A stretch of 64,000 bases of DNA from positions 13,174,809 to 13,238,808 of the forward strand of contig CM043959.1 in the NCBI GenBank assembly GCA_014529385.2, read 5' to 3'. Position numbers and translations under genes: made by a program. Shown here piece by piece: positions 34,401-46,936 of this stretch. The notes below the pieces were generated by a model. That model ran no database searches. It saw only the letters and a program-made list of their open reading frames with translations, and was not told where the DNA came from. Every line of letters starts with the position of its first letter. Positions within the stretch are counted from its first letter, which is position 1. This stretch comes from Adiantum capillus-veneris. Lineage: Eukaryota > Streptophyta > Polypodiopsida > Polypodiales > Pteridaceae.

Positions 34401-36059
34401 TTGTTATTTTCCATTGCCAAGGTTGCATTTCCCTCGTGATCATTATTTCTGTAGGAGACTTTGTAAATTCTTTTACATTTTAACCCTCCTTCGTTGTGCC
34501 CATTTTAAAAACACTTGTTCAAACCCATCTTTAGCACAAAAATCACTTACAGTGTTTAGATTCCCAATAACATCCCATAATCCAAGTCATATCTTTGATA
34601 AATCTTCCTAGAAAGAAGTCCACGTTTGTAGGGTTCACATTATAGGAAGCAATTTCTATTGTCATTTTCCTTGATATCAGCTCTTTTGTGGAAACTACTC
34701 TGGGGGTGTACTTCTGAGGAAGTTTAACAACAAAAAGGGGTCATTTTATTGCCTCATAGTATGTAAGGAGATGGGTTTTTAATTGCCGTTTGAATGCACA
34801 TGATGTGAATAGTTCTATCGGTGTTTTTTTTTAATTCAATTAAAAAGCCCCTATTGCAAGTAAATAATTTACATTAAAAAATTCATGAACTATAATACCC
34901 CTCACTAAAGTTTTTCTAAGCGCACCTCCCAAGAGCAGCTAACACATGCACTATCAACAATTTAGCTTCACACTCTCTTAGGTATTCAAGCAAGCTAGGA
35001 GGTAACACTTGGGCTTATCTTACCAAATTCATTGTATTCATTGGATAAATCAAGGAATTTCAAGGGTGGAGGGGCTAGATTCTTTTTTATTCTCTTCTCC
35101 TCTTGTTTGAGTTCCTCTTTATGTGTATCATTGGATTGTAGGAGGAAAATTTCCTACTAGCTCATCATTGAGAGTTGGCTAGGATCCCTAGCTAAGGACT
35201 TGTCAATGCACTCCCTTAACTCATTTTTTACTGGAGGTAGGACTTCTACTATCATATGTGGGCATCCATGTCTCATGGGGATTCTATGGCCATGAGCATT
35301 CTTAAACTTTTCATTTTGAGCCTAAAAATAGAGAAGCAACACCCTCGATTGAAATTTATATATTAGATTGCGAACACCTGGGCATAGAACACCATACAAG
35401 GAGAGAAATGAAGGATACGTGGGTATAACTAGACTGAACACTCCATGGAAATTTGTAAATAAATTTTAAATATGGACATCAAATGTATAATTTATTTCTA
35501 ACATTAGGGTTACGCTTTCGGTTAAGGACAAGAGTCTTACATCATCCTAGTGTAAAGGATTGGACATGGACCTATCTCAAGGATAAGTTGGGATAATCCT
35601 TGCAAAGAGTGGACTCTTTGTCTCAAGTGACATCTTCCTTAAGGAAACTGTTGCAAGGATAACTTGGGATAATTGTTACAAAGAGTGGAGTCTTCTTCTA
35701 GTGAATAATATGTGTCTAGCTTCTTCTGACCACATAAACAATTTTCATATAACAAGGGTATCATATGCTTCATAAAATATATATAGCCTTCTTTAAATCA
35801 ACATCCTTAGGTATGGAGAGTCTTTGTTATAGTAAATACTACCATCCTGAAGTGAATATTTCATGATTGAAATATTTTTTGATTCATGAGTGTTGCCTTG
35901 TTGGACTAGGGAAGAAAAGACTGGTAATCTTGATTCTTTTAAGCAACCTTTTCAACCCTTTCCAAAATAGGATTATTGGTTGTAAAGATTTCATTAAGGA
36001 ATTTTTTTGACAAAGGATTTTTTTTAACCACATTATAATTCCCAGGTATTTATTTGATG
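34401..36059 (-). other. Probable gypsy-derived DNA without clear domains
   Basis: Minus-strand fragments such as IPMRHGCPHMIVEVLPPVKN at about 35250 look protein-derived, but I cannot assign a domain. They lie between the protease and RT/RNase H relics. Confidence 0.35.
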
Positions 36060-36560
36060 TTGATTCATATTTTTGAAGTAGTTAGCTCCACCTCCTTTGC
36101 CTCATGTTGAGGTTAGGTTGTGCAAATAAAATTTTACGATCTATGACTAGTTGAAATTTGTGACTAAGAAGATAACGTCTCCATAGCTTTAGAGCATGAA
36201 TAATAGAAAATAGTTCCAATTCATGAGTAGGATATCCTTTTTATGATCTTTTAGCTTCCAAGAAGTATACACTACGGATGAACTTTCTTGGGTAAGAATT
36301 CCTCCTAAAGCAACTATATAGGTATCAATTACTACTCCAAAATCCTCAAATTAGTATGGGGATTGCAAGATAGGTGTAGATACAAGGTATTTATTACGCT
36401 TTGCAAAACAAACTTGGTGTTCATTTTGTCAATGGATTCTAATTCCTTTCTTTAACAAGTTTGGTCAAGGGTGCCACAATAAGAGTTGTCTTAACAAAAA
36501 TTCCATGTTAACCTATAATTCCTAAGAATCTTCTAGCTTCATTGACTATCATTGATTAAG
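36060..36560 (-). pseudogene. Ty3/gypsy reverse transcriptase end and RNase H relic
   Basis: Minus-strand fragments in order: FLGIIG, then APLTKLVKERN (RT end), then YPTHELELFSIIHALKLWRR and LLSHKFQLVIDRK, and LFAQPNLNMRQRRWS. These are the standard gypsy RNase H blocks. The Asp-His pair usually seen as TDHK is DRK here. Stops are frequent. Its placement upstream (on the minus strand) of the protease relic at 34.3 kb means these are pieces of different copies. Confidence 0.75.
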
Positions 36561-37596
36561 GATGTGTACCCAAAAGTGCACACAAGTGTTACACATGTCA
36601 AGTAAGGTTTGATCAACCTTGTTCAAAGTGGTCAAACCTTGGTCAACCATGGTAAATGGATATAAGGATGGTTAAAGTGGAGTATCATGGCCTAATATGG
36701 TTATGTGAAGTCTAAATGCATCACTTGGAGCTTTAGTGGACCTATTTTTAAAGTGTTGGATGAATGGTGTGGGAAGGTTAAAAACCTACTTAAGGTGGCG
36801 ATTTGGAAAATTTTGATCGTGAAGATTCCAAATATGGTCGTGTAATATTATTTTGGAATATGATGACAAAGAAAGCATTTAAGTTTGTCCCTTATTGGAG
36901 CTACTAGTTGCAAATACAGTTAGGCATTGCCCAAACATTATGCATATTTTTTGTAACGTTTTTTGAGTAGTTATATGGTGATGCTCGATGTAATGTAATG
37001 TCCCTATCGTGAGACATGCTCATACAAGTTTCACTTTGCATCTCTTAAGCTTCTAGTTTATGCCTAGATTGATTGTTTTAGATATTGTTTGCTCAAAAAA
37101 CTAGGTTACAACTTTAGGTGTAAATATCACTTTTTGGAATGTGAAAGGACTTGACCTAATCTTTAAGAAATATCTCTCTTTTCCTTGATGCAAGCTTCAA
37201 TGACTTGCAAGCTTGGATTGTAATCTATGTTGATGCAATGAAGTGCTTCCCTCCTTCTCTACTCTCTTTTATTCTCTATTGATTGTGCATGCTCTTTCTT
37301 TCTTGCATTGCATAATGTGCTACTTTGTGCATTTCATGCTTGCTTGATTAGAAACCATTGCTTACTTTGTTGATTGTAGATTGTAGGGTTAGTACAATTG
37401 ATTGAGTAGGATTAAGAAGAGGTATCCTCACCATAGATACACTCTTCATGAACTTGAAGGTAGGGTAGAGTAAATCAAACACTTGCTGCACTATCCCAGA
37501 AGCAAGTATGGCTGCCGCCTAGCACTAGTCAACAAGCACTAGCCAAGAAACTAACAAGATGGATGATTTATGCATCAATGATGGCACAACCTTTTT
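36561..37596. other. Unassigned sequence
   Basis: AT-rich, with no recognised gene. Short local repeats around 36590-36660 (TTGGTCAA / TTGATCAA words) could be an LTR piece. Confidence 0.35.
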
Positions 37597-39459
37597 TGGC
37601 TATACTTGACAGCACTGGCGAAAGGTTGAATGGTTTAAACACATGTTGGCAAGCTATGGTCCCGCTACTAGGTTTCGATTTTGAGTAGCTCTGCATAATA
37701 CAACTCAGTGGTTTAAGGTGCTCCTTAAATAATTGGGGTGTGGCTTAATGGTTGTTATCGCTTGACTTAATAAAACTCTGGTTTTTTGGTAGCTCTATGT
37801 TAACTGTTCATTGGTTTAATATTGGGGTATGCTATAGTAATTGTTGCCGCTTGGCTTGGAAATACAATACTCTATTGTTGGTGACCTGACGACGTACTAA
37901 TGGTACATATTGTGTAAAAAAGATGTGGGATGGGGATATACCCCAGGTGTTTACTGGGATTTGACTTGTTACTGGTAGTAGTTATAGATCACGCAAAATT
38001 ATGGCTAAATGGAATATTGGGGTTTGGCCTGCTACGTTCAGATGTTAGATTTTTTATACATAGTTGTTGGATTTTTTTGGGGGTATGCCCCGGCTGCATA
38101 CTAATGTTGAAGTTGTTCGTTACTGGTTGTTGGGATGAGATGATACAATACTTTATTTTTTTGCATTCACATGGTCAGGTATAGTTCTTTTTAAAACCCC
38201 ATAAAGACATCTATTCCTTTTACTTCATGGTTTGACATCCGGACTGGCTGGATACCACAAGAGTTCTCTGCCACGGTTTGTTAAGAGATAGTGACATACA
38301 AACTTGGGAAAGATTGGATTCCATGAACCATAATAGGCATAAACTGTATCTATCCTAAATAAACAAAAACAAGTTTGAACTCTTAATGGAATTTTTTAGG
38401 CTTCTTTTATGGCTTCATATGATGGAGCTTCATTAAGTTGGCACAGAAAAAACTCAAAAAAAAACTGATAAAGATGTTGATGGGGGATAAGACACTTGGA
38501 TTAGAAGGGGTTATGGCTTTCTAATGAGAATAATATTTATGCTAAAATATAAACTTTGGGGCAATAAAACATTTTTTATATATGGAAACACATAAATACT
38601 TTGACTAGGATTGTAAGTTTGAAAAAGTTATAAGATGAACATGGATAACAACTGATATAGTCCATTGATACCTGTAAAACACATTCAAGAATAACGTATC
38701 TCTTGTCTTATGTGGATGGATGCACGTAAGGACTCTATTTTATCTTGGAATTTTTTTTGGCTTAAAGCAGTTGTCTACACATGATTACACTTACACCTAC
38801 TGTGGGGGAAGTACTTATGATATCTGTATACTAGAATGAGGCTTCATTCTCATAACCATTGTACAAACATAATTCTAAGATTGAGTTGTTTTTGTACTTA
38901 TCATTTCCCTTTCTCTGGAGCTAGCTGTCTTTTGAATGTAAAAGTTTAATTATGTCTTATTATTTATGTTAAACAGATACACACACGTCCTAAACATAAG
39001 GTTTTTTCCATTCTTATGGTGAAATCGGGACATTGGCTTTAGAAACTAGTTTTGAATCTTATTTCTAAGTTGGACCCACAATCTGTAATCCCTTGACTGG
39101 TTGGCTGGTTTTAGATGGTCCCTCATAGACTATTTTTTTGGTTTCCTGCTCACGGCTATTAGTCTCTGACTTTGCCGGTTGAAGGATTGCAGGCCCAATC
39201 TACAAGACTAATCATATTTATGTTTATATATTTCCTTTCAGGATAACAAACACTTTAGAATGACAGCCCGCATGAAAGTAAAATACAACCCAAAAAATCA
39301 TACAAGGATTCTAGAGAAAATTATGTTTTACCTAAAATACCATACTCCAAAAAATGCCTTAGCAGTTAGAACTTGACCCTTCTTGGCAAGAAAGGCCAAA
39401 TGTTGTGTTACTTACTACTATAAGTAGTCATAGCCTTACTAACTAGTTTGTATATTGCA

Positions 39460-40610
39460 GACCTTCCTCTCTCGCAAGGCTTGGAATTGTCTTCTAAACC
39501 CCTCTTTGTGGCAACATCTCTTGTCCTCAAATATATTAGCAGCTTGGATGCTTCTCAACTAATATATGATTCGGTTCTAACCATAGACAAAAAGATGTCT
39601 ATCTTGCACATGTTATCTTTTAATGATTGGGTCAAGATTTTGGCTACCTTAGACAAGGATTCCAAAGATGGTGTTAATTTGATTTCCCAATACATAGCCC
39701 AGCTTCCTATCCTCTCTGTAAATATCAGCATGAGCTTGCCATGTTTTCATCTTCTAGGGCTGATCTGTCTAACTTTCTAAACAAACTATGCCGCCTCAAT
39801 CCTTCTTTTATCAGTACCCCGGCTACTCCAACTATCCCTCAAATAGGTGGCATCTTTTGTAGAGATAGTGAGACTTTGGAAGCCGTCAAAGAATTTCAAA
39901 ATAATCTTTGCTCCCTCGATGACTCTAACCTCTTAGAAATGGTACCAAGAATCTTCAAGGTTTTTCCCTTACTTCCTGATGCTAGGCAGATTGAAAATGA
40001 ATCTTTTGGGGTGGACCATCAGCTCTATGTCCTACCTAACAAAGCCTCTCTAGCACCAATTCTTAGTGAAATCTAGGTTTACCTAGCTAATCTCCCTGCC
40101 TCTACTGTAGAAGACTGCAGACTCAAAATTTTGAAAGGTGGACGGTTCCTTGACAAAGGGGAACTCATAAAAGCCCCCTTCAACCTCAACCTCATCGACC
40201 ATTCCAAATGCCCTTCCAATACAGGCTACATTCGTACAAAGGGAAACATGGAGTTCGCCAAAAGTAACCCAATTTCTACACAGAATCCATTTGGAATGTT
40301 TTTTGACCCTATGTCAAATGTGCTTGCAAGTTTCTTGACCTTGAAGCTTCATGCAAATCCAGCATCATGTGGTTTGATCATGCCTTTTGGTTTATTCTCA
40401 ACCATCTAGACCTACTCTTCCCTGAAAAACCGATGGACTTTTATCTCTCCCTTATTTGTTCTTGGTTGGATGACCAAGTTAAACAGATAGTAATTGCTCA
40501 AATTGCTTTCAACTTATTTCATGGGCTAATGTTGGATATTTTGAAGGAACTAAAGTCTGATGAACCTGGGATTTGTACAACCACTTATGCTAATTACAAA
40601 TGAGTAAAGA
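39460..40610 (+). pseudogene. ORF1-like protein of the Penelope-like element, copy A
   Basis: The coding stretch starts after TATATTGCAG, a good splice acceptor. It runs through LDASQLIYDSVLTIDKKMSI, FNDWVKILATLDKDSKDGVN, FISTPATPTIPQ, FGVDHQLYVLPNKA, GGRFLDKGELIKAPFNL and the stretch after RTKGNMEFAKSNP. I know no domain name for it. The same protein is present in copy B with a high share of identical residues, so it was under selection before duplication. Frame changes at about 39740, 40075 and 40390 break this copy. Confidence 0.6.
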
Positions 40611-40807
40611 TTATCACTAGCTTACTCAAGCCTTGTATTGATGAAGATGACTCCCCTTCACATAAAAGACCCAATTCTCTTGCTACTCCCAACTCTTTTA
40701 CTTCTTTTCTAACACCTAGTTCTTCCTCTAATCGAGGAAAATCTCGTAGCTACACTAGACGAAGAGGAAAAAACACCCCAATTAGGAACTTTCTTGATTT
40801 ATAATCA

Positions 40808-41600
40808 TTGATGAACATGCACGTTGTTGTGAGCCCATGTGGAAGGCGGTTTCTCAACAAAAAAACTCCAGGAAAAGATTATATTTACGTACACTGTCTT
40901 TTTCAAAATGAGCTTCTCGATTGGATACACCCTAAGACACTTTTCTGTGAGTGCTTTGACCTACTTTTTGGGAACCACAAATTACTTGACAATGTACTTA
41001 TTGGTTGAAAGTATCAACAACGTATTAAGAATTTGTTCTACGGTAATGATTTTCTTTGACATAACTCAGTTCTTGAATGTATCTGTAATCAGTTTATCAC
41101 ATTTTGCAAAGACTCTGATACATATGGTATGCATGTTTGTACTTGTGATCTTAACATCATTGAAAATAATTAAAGTCCAAAAATCATGGCTAATGGGCTT
41201 AATCACATACCTAACTTTCCCAAAAACCCATATCTCATTGTATCAGCTTTACTTAGCTGCTTAATTTACCTTGTTAGTTCTCTCCAACTGGAGAAGACAG
41301 TCCTACTGGACTTGAACAACATTGGTAGAATGTTTTTTCCAAAAAGATCTCACAAGTACCTAGAAAATGGTTATCTACAGATAGCTCTTGGATAACACCA
41401 CAATTGGCTCATGAATTTCAAAGATTATCAAAAAATTGGTTCATAGTAGGTTTGGATAAAAGCTCTGATTGTCCCACTTTGATTTGCAAAAACTTAGCTT
41501 GGAAACCAGCACATTCTCGGGTATCTGGGAAGGAATTCGCAAAAATTAACACATCCTTATAAGAAAGTTACCAGTAACATCTCGAGACACTTAGAAAAGC
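40808..41600 (+). pseudogene. Region between ORF1 and RT of copy A (pre-RT domain)
   Basis: Frames read VVVSPCGRRFLNKKTPGKDY, VHCLFQNELLDWIHPKTLFC and FDLLFGNHKLLDNVLIG. After a shift comes HVCTCDLNIIEN, a C-x-C block of the kind seen ahead of the RT in some Penelope-like groups. Then come GLNHIPNFPKNPYLIV and KNWFIVGLDKSSDCPTLICK, matching the conserved DK(A/S)SNN stretch before the RT core. Confidence 0.55.
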
Positions 41601-42785
41601 TGGGTTATTCTCTTCAAGATACTAAACTACCAGTACTTTTTCCCACCTATAAGATTCACAAATATAATTTCAGATGGATATCTCATGCCTCGAATGGCAT
41701 ATTTATGGATGTCACCAAAGATATCATTCTTTTTCTGGACCTTATACTAGCAGAGTTTGAACTAGTGTGTGCCTCCAAACAAAAAATCTGCTTTAACTTT
41801 CTATAGATACACTACAACCCCTTCTGGATAACAAAAAACTCTTTAGAGGTTTCCCGTAACCTCCCTAAACAGATTTTTCATCTTTTTACAACACATATTA
41901 CTTAGTGTTATGAGAATATTCCCATAGAAGGAGGACTTGGGCTTAAAGATGTACTATCACAGGTTATCAAACTAGATTTTATTAATGCTAGGAAGAAGAA
42001 GCATTTCTTCTACATATCTCTTTCCAAAAAACCTAGATGGATAAAAAAGACACACTTGTCCCACCCCTTGCACTTCAATGAAGAGAAGCTGTGTCTAAAT
42101 ATATCATGGTTACTTGATAACTGCACCATTCTCTCTGGAGGACATGTTCTAACCAAAGCCTAGGCATCCCCATGGTCTTTTCTTGCTCCCCGCTTATGTG
42201 TAATATATACCTTGCCTTCTTTGAGTACAAATGGTTTCTCAGAGCCATGGGAGTCAAAAATGATAAACTTTCACTATTTAGACACACTTATAGGTATATG
42301 GATGACATATTAAGCATCAACAATAGGTCTTTTTCAAAAGAGATCGGTCACATATATCCCAACTGCCCAAAAATTGAACCAACTTCTGTACAAGGGTTCG
42401 CTACATCCAATGGATTTTTCTGCACTTCAGTACAATTCCTTAACTTTTCTGTTTCTCTTCATATACCTTGTGTTGGAGAGTATGACCAAAAAAATTCGTA
42501 AAAAAGAGATCTCTTGAACCTTTCACCTTTTGATTTCATATAAAGGAATAGTAATAGACCCCACAAAGCGGATCTTAGCACTTGTATCAGCCTGCTTTAC
42601 TTAATTATTTACTCCTCTTCAACTACCTCCTTGCTTGGGAAGATATTAAGTTACTTATACAAAAGTATTTCCTTAATCACTTCAAAAGATGCGACATAAT
42701 TGATAAAATTCTACTGTCACTTACTCAACATGACTGGCCTGGGTTACACTTCAACCATGATATTCTCATCTCTCTAATAAGGTAG
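41600..42785 (+). pseudogene. Reverse transcriptase of the Penelope-like element, copy A (inactive)
   Basis: Finger motifs YKIHKYNFRWISHASNG and motif A THIT-stop-CYENIP are followed by motif B-like GIPMVFSCSPLMCNIYLAFF and motif C YRYMDDILSINN (Asp pair at 42301-42306). A thumb-like end contains RCDIIDKILLSLTQHDWPG. In motif A the codon at 41894-41896 is CAT (His) where a catalytic Asp is expected, and 41903-41905 is a stop. Frame changes occur elsewhere. An intact relative would copy element RNA at a nicked target. Confidence 0.75.
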
Positions 42786-43174
42786 TAGGACCATTCACAA
42801 TGGGCCTACTATCGACCCATTGTGTTTGGTGCATGGGACAGGGTGGGTACACACACACGCACACTTTGTTACTTGTCTTTATGTTTTCAGCATATTAAAA
42901 AAGCTATAATACCCCCTAATGTTGTCATCCTGGCTATGTATCTCCACTATAGCCCTACATTTTTCCTAGCTACACTGAGTCGGTATTCACTGTGGGATGG
43001 AACCCTTATAGGGTTATGATGGTCGCAAGACCCTAGCTAGCAACTAATAATGTGGGTGAAAATTTACTTATTGGGCCTCACCTACCCTGTCATGAGACGC
43101 AATGGTGGCTCTGCTCTACTATGTTAGACAACATTTGAGGTGCCTACACGTTTTTGACTCCCCAAGAGGAGCAC
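42786..43174 (+). other. 3' part of Penelope-like copy A
   Basis: The frame WAYYRPIVFGAWDRVGTHTR continues briefly after the RT thumb. No endonuclease motif is found before the terminal repeat starts. Confidence 0.4.
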
Positions 43175-43977
43175 GCTCTACTCAATGCTTGGGATGTTAA
43201 CGATTCTGTGTGCTACACGCCATGAGTGATGGTGGTCTTCCTTCTTCTATTTAAAGAGGTGAGGGCGCATTCTACCCCTCACTTAGCCTTGTGTGCGTTC
43301 TACTTGCATAAAGAGTTAGGACTGTGTGTTTGTTTACTCTCTACTGCACCAAACATGGAGCTTGAAACTCAATAGACATAGGTTGGCCACTAATTACTGA
43401 GCTTGATATTATGGTTTTCTTTCCTTTTTTGCTTGTCTTAAGATAATGAAAACAACCGGGCTTTGGTATCTTGATCAGTGTCGCTGAAGCCGGTTAAGGC
43501 CCACTGTATGGGTTGGCTATACTTGAGAGTACGTGACAAAAGGTTGAATGGTTTAAACACATGTTGGCAAGCTATGGTCCTGCTACTAGGTTCCGGTTCA
43601 AAGTAGCTCTTCGTAATAAAGTTCATTGGTTTAAGGTGATCCTTAGATAATTGGGGTGTGGCTTAATGGTTGTTGCCGCTTGACTTAATAAAACTCTGGT
43701 TTTTTGGTAGCTCTACGCTAACTGTTCATTGGTTTAATATTGGGGTATGCTATAGTAACTCTTGTCACTTGGCTTGGCAATACAATACTCTGTTGTTGGT
43801 GACCTAACTTACGTATGGTACATATGTGTAAAAAAACATGTGGGATGGGGATATACCCGGGTGTTTACTGGTTTTTGACTTGTTACTGGTAGTAGTTACA
43901 GATCGTGCAAAATTATTGGCTAAATGGAATATTGGGGTTTGGCCTGACTGTGTCCTGATGTTAATTTTTTTTTATGT
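43175..43977 (+). repeat. Pseudo-LTR 1 of the Penelope-like tandem
   Basis: This unit of about 803 bp starts ACTCAATGCTTGGGAT and includes CTATTTAAAGAGGTGAGGGC (a possible promoter), GGGTTGGCTATACTTGA and TTGGGGTGTGGCTTAATGG. It recurs immediately at 43978. Its second half is also homologous to the start of copy A (37597-38040). Confidence 0.8.
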
Positions 43978-44780
43978 CTACTCAATGCTTGGGATGCTAA
44001 CGATTCTACGTGCTATATGCCATGAATGATGGTGGTCTTCCTTCTTCTATTTAAAGAAGTGAGGGCGTATTCTGCCCCTCACTTAGCCTTGTGTGTGTTC
44101 TACTTGCATAAAGAGTTAGGACTGTGTGTTTGTTTACTCTCTGTTGGGGACAAAACATGGAGCTTGCAACTCAACCGACACAGGTTGGCCACTGATTATT
44201 GAGCTTGATATTATGGTTTTCTTTCCTTTTTTGCTTTTCTTAAGATAATAAAAACAACCGGGCTATGGTATCCTGATCCTTGTTGCTTAAGCCTGGTAAG
44301 GCCCACTGTATGGGTTGGCTATACTTGACAGTACATGACAAAAGGTTGAATGGTTTAAATACATGTTGGCATGCTATGGTCCCGCTACTGAGTTTTGGTT
44401 CTAAGTAGCTCTGCGTAATACAGTTCAGTGGTTTAAGGTGCTCCTTAAATAATTGGGGTGTGGCTTAATGGTTGTTGCCACTTGACTTAATAAAACTCTG
44501 GTTTTTTGGTAGCTCTGCTTAACTGCCCATTGGTTTAATATTGGGGTATGCTATAGTAATAATTGTTGCCGCTTGGCTTAGCAATACAATACTCTATTGT
44601 TGGTGACCTGACATACTGATGGTACACACTGTGTAAAAAAATATGTGGGATGGGGATATACCCGGGTGTTTATTGATTTTTGACTTGTTATTACTGGTAG
44701 TAGTTACAGATCACACAAAATTACTAGCTAAATGGAATATTGGGGTTTGGCCCAGCTGCATTCTAATGTTAGATATTTTA
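43978..44780 (+). repeat. Pseudo-LTR 2, start of Penelope-like copy B
   Basis: The same unit as at 43175 begins again without spacer and runs on into the body of copy B. The junction at about 43965-43978 joins a truncated 5' region to a 3' end, the head-to-tail arrangement expected of Penelope pseudo-LTRs. Confidence 0.8.
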
Positions 44781-45582
44781 TACATAGTTGTTGGGTTTTT
44801 TTGGGACTGATGCTAAACTTGTTCGTTATTGGTTGTTGGGATAAGATGATACAATACTTTTTTTTTTGCATTCACATGGTCGGGTATAGTTTTTTTTTTT
44901 TTAACCCCATAAAGGCATCTATTCCTTTTACTTCATGGTTTGACATTCAAACTGGTTGGATACCACAAGAGTTCTCTGCCACTTGGTTTGCTAAGAGATA
45001 GTGACATACAAACTTGGAAAAGATTGGATTCCATGAACCATAATAGGCATAAGCTGTATCTATCCTAAATAAACAAAAACAAGTTTGAACTATTAATTGA
45101 AATTTTTAGGCTTCTTTTATGGCTGCATATGATGGAGCTTCATTAATCTGGCAAAGAAAAAACTCAAAAAAAATTTATAAAGATGTTGATTGGGGATAAG
45201 ATACTTGGATTAGAAGGCCTTATGGCCTTCTAATCATAATAGCATTTATGCTAAAATATAAACTTTGGGGTAATAAAACATTTTTTTTATATGGAACACA
45301 TAAATACTTTGACTAGGCTTGTAAGTTAAAAAACATTGTAAGATGGACATAAATAACAACTGATATAGTCCATTGATACCTGTAAAACACATCCAAGGCT
45401 AACATATCCCTTGTCTTGTTTGGATGGATGCATTCTAGAGCGGATTAAGTTTTACCTAAAAGACCATACTCCAAAAAATGCCTTAGCAGTTAGAACTTGA
45501 CCCTTCTTGCCAAGACAAGCCAAATGTTGTGTTACTTACTACCATAAGTAGTCATAGCCTTAGTAACTATTTTGTATATTGC

Positions 45583-46876
45583 AGACCCTTGCTCTCTTGC
45601 AAGGCTTAGAATTATCTTATGAACCCCTCTTTGTCACAACATCTCTTGTCCTCAAATGTATTAGCAGCTTGGATGCTTCTCAACTAATATATGATTTGGC
45701 TCTTACCACAGACAAAAATATGTCTATCTTGCATATGTTATGTTTTAATGATTGGGTCACGATTTTGGCTACCTTAGACAAGGATTCCAAAGATGGTGTT
45801 AATTTGATTTCCCAATACATAGCCCAGCTTCCTATACTCTCTATGCAATATGAGCATGAGCTTGCCCTATTTTCATCTTCTCTTGCTGATATGTCTAACT
45901 TTCTTAAAAAACTATTCCGCCTCAATCCTTCTTTTATCAGTACCCCGGCTACTCCAACTATCCCTCAAACAATGGAATCTTTTGTAGAGATAGTGTGACT
46001 GTGGAAGCCGTCAAAGAATTTCAAAATAATCTTTGCTCTTTCCTCAATGACTCTAACCTCTTAGAAAGGGTACCAAAAATCTCCAAGGTTTTTCCCTTCC
46101 TACCTGTTAGGCAGACTGAAATTAAATCTTTTGGGGTGGACCATCAGCTCTGGGTCCTACCTAACAAAGCCTTTCTAACACCCAATTCTTAGTGAAACAC
46201 GGGTTTATCTAGCTAATCTCCCTGCCTCTACTGTGAAAGACTGCAGACTCAAAATTTTGAAAGGTGGACAGTTCCTTGACAAAGGGGAACTCATTAAAGC
46301 CCCCTTCAACCTCAACCAAATCAACCATTCCAAATGCCATTCCAATAGAGGCCTCTACATTCGTACAAAGGGGAACATGGAGTTTGCCAAAAGTAACCCA
46401 AATTTCTACACAAAATCCATTTGGAATGTTTTTCGACCATATGTCAAATGTGCTTGGAGGTTTCTTCACCCTAAAGCTTCATGCGAATCTAGCATCATGT
46501 GGTTTGATCATGCCTCTTGGTTTATTCTCAACCATCTATACCTACTCTTCCCTGAAAAACCGGTGGACTTTCATCTCTCCCTTATTTGTTTACAGTTGGG
46601 TGGCCAAGCTAAACAAACAGTAATTGCTAAATTTCTTTCAACATCTTTCGTGGGCTAATGCTGGATATCTTGAAGGAACTAAAGTCTGATGGACCTGGGA
46701 TTTATCTTACCACTTATGCTAATTACAAAGGAGTAAAGATTATCACTAGATTACTCAAGCCTTGTATTGGTGAAGATGACTCCCCTTCACTGAAAAGACC
46801 CAATTCTCTTGCTACTCCCAACTCTTTTACTTCTTTTCTGACACCTAGCTCTTCATCTAATCAAGGAAAATCTTAG
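45583..46876 (+). pseudogene. ORF1-like protein of the Penelope-like element, copy B
   Basis: After the TATATTGCAG acceptor the frame 45579-45998 is open for 139 codons (FNDWVTILATLDKDSKDGVN, FISTPATPTIPQ). Later frames read FAKSNP, then FYTKSIWNVFRPYVKCAWRF, and MWFDHASWFILNHLYLLFPE. It is better preserved than copy A, but frame changes at about 45990, 46190 and 46650 remain. Confidence 0.6.
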
Positions 46877-46936
46877 ACCTACACTAGAGGAAGAGGCAGA
46901 AACACCCCAATCAGAAACTTTCTTGATTTATCATCA

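Larger units (their letters stand above)
37597..43174 (+). mobile_element. Penelope-like retroelement, copy A
   Basis: Copy A starts at GGCTATACTTGACAG, the point where homology with the two later repeats begins, and carries an ORF1-like gene and a reverse transcriptase. A second copy follows head to tail at 43978. The RT motifs (NWFIVGLDKSS, CYENIP, FSCSPLMCNIYL, YRYMDDILSINN) fit Penelope-like enzymes better than LINE, copia or gypsy ones. Partial tandem copies that look like long terminal repeats are a known habit of Penelope elements. No GIY-YIG nuclease is visible. Confidence 0.6.

Noticed and set aside
29640-36560. Endogenous plant pararetrovirus (caulimovirus)
   Set aside because: An integrase core is clearly present and no movement or coat protein motif is seen, so these are gypsy retrotransposon pieces.
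43175-44780. Hammerhead ribozyme in the Penelope pseudo-LTR
   Set aside because: Penelope elements often carry one, so I looked for CTGANGA followed by GAAA. CTGACGACG occurs at about 37887 but without the GAAA partner, and I found no complete core.
43175-44780. LTRs of a gypsy or copia element
   Set aside because: The repeats are directly adjacent, have no TG...CA ends or primer site, and the linked RT is not of LTR type.
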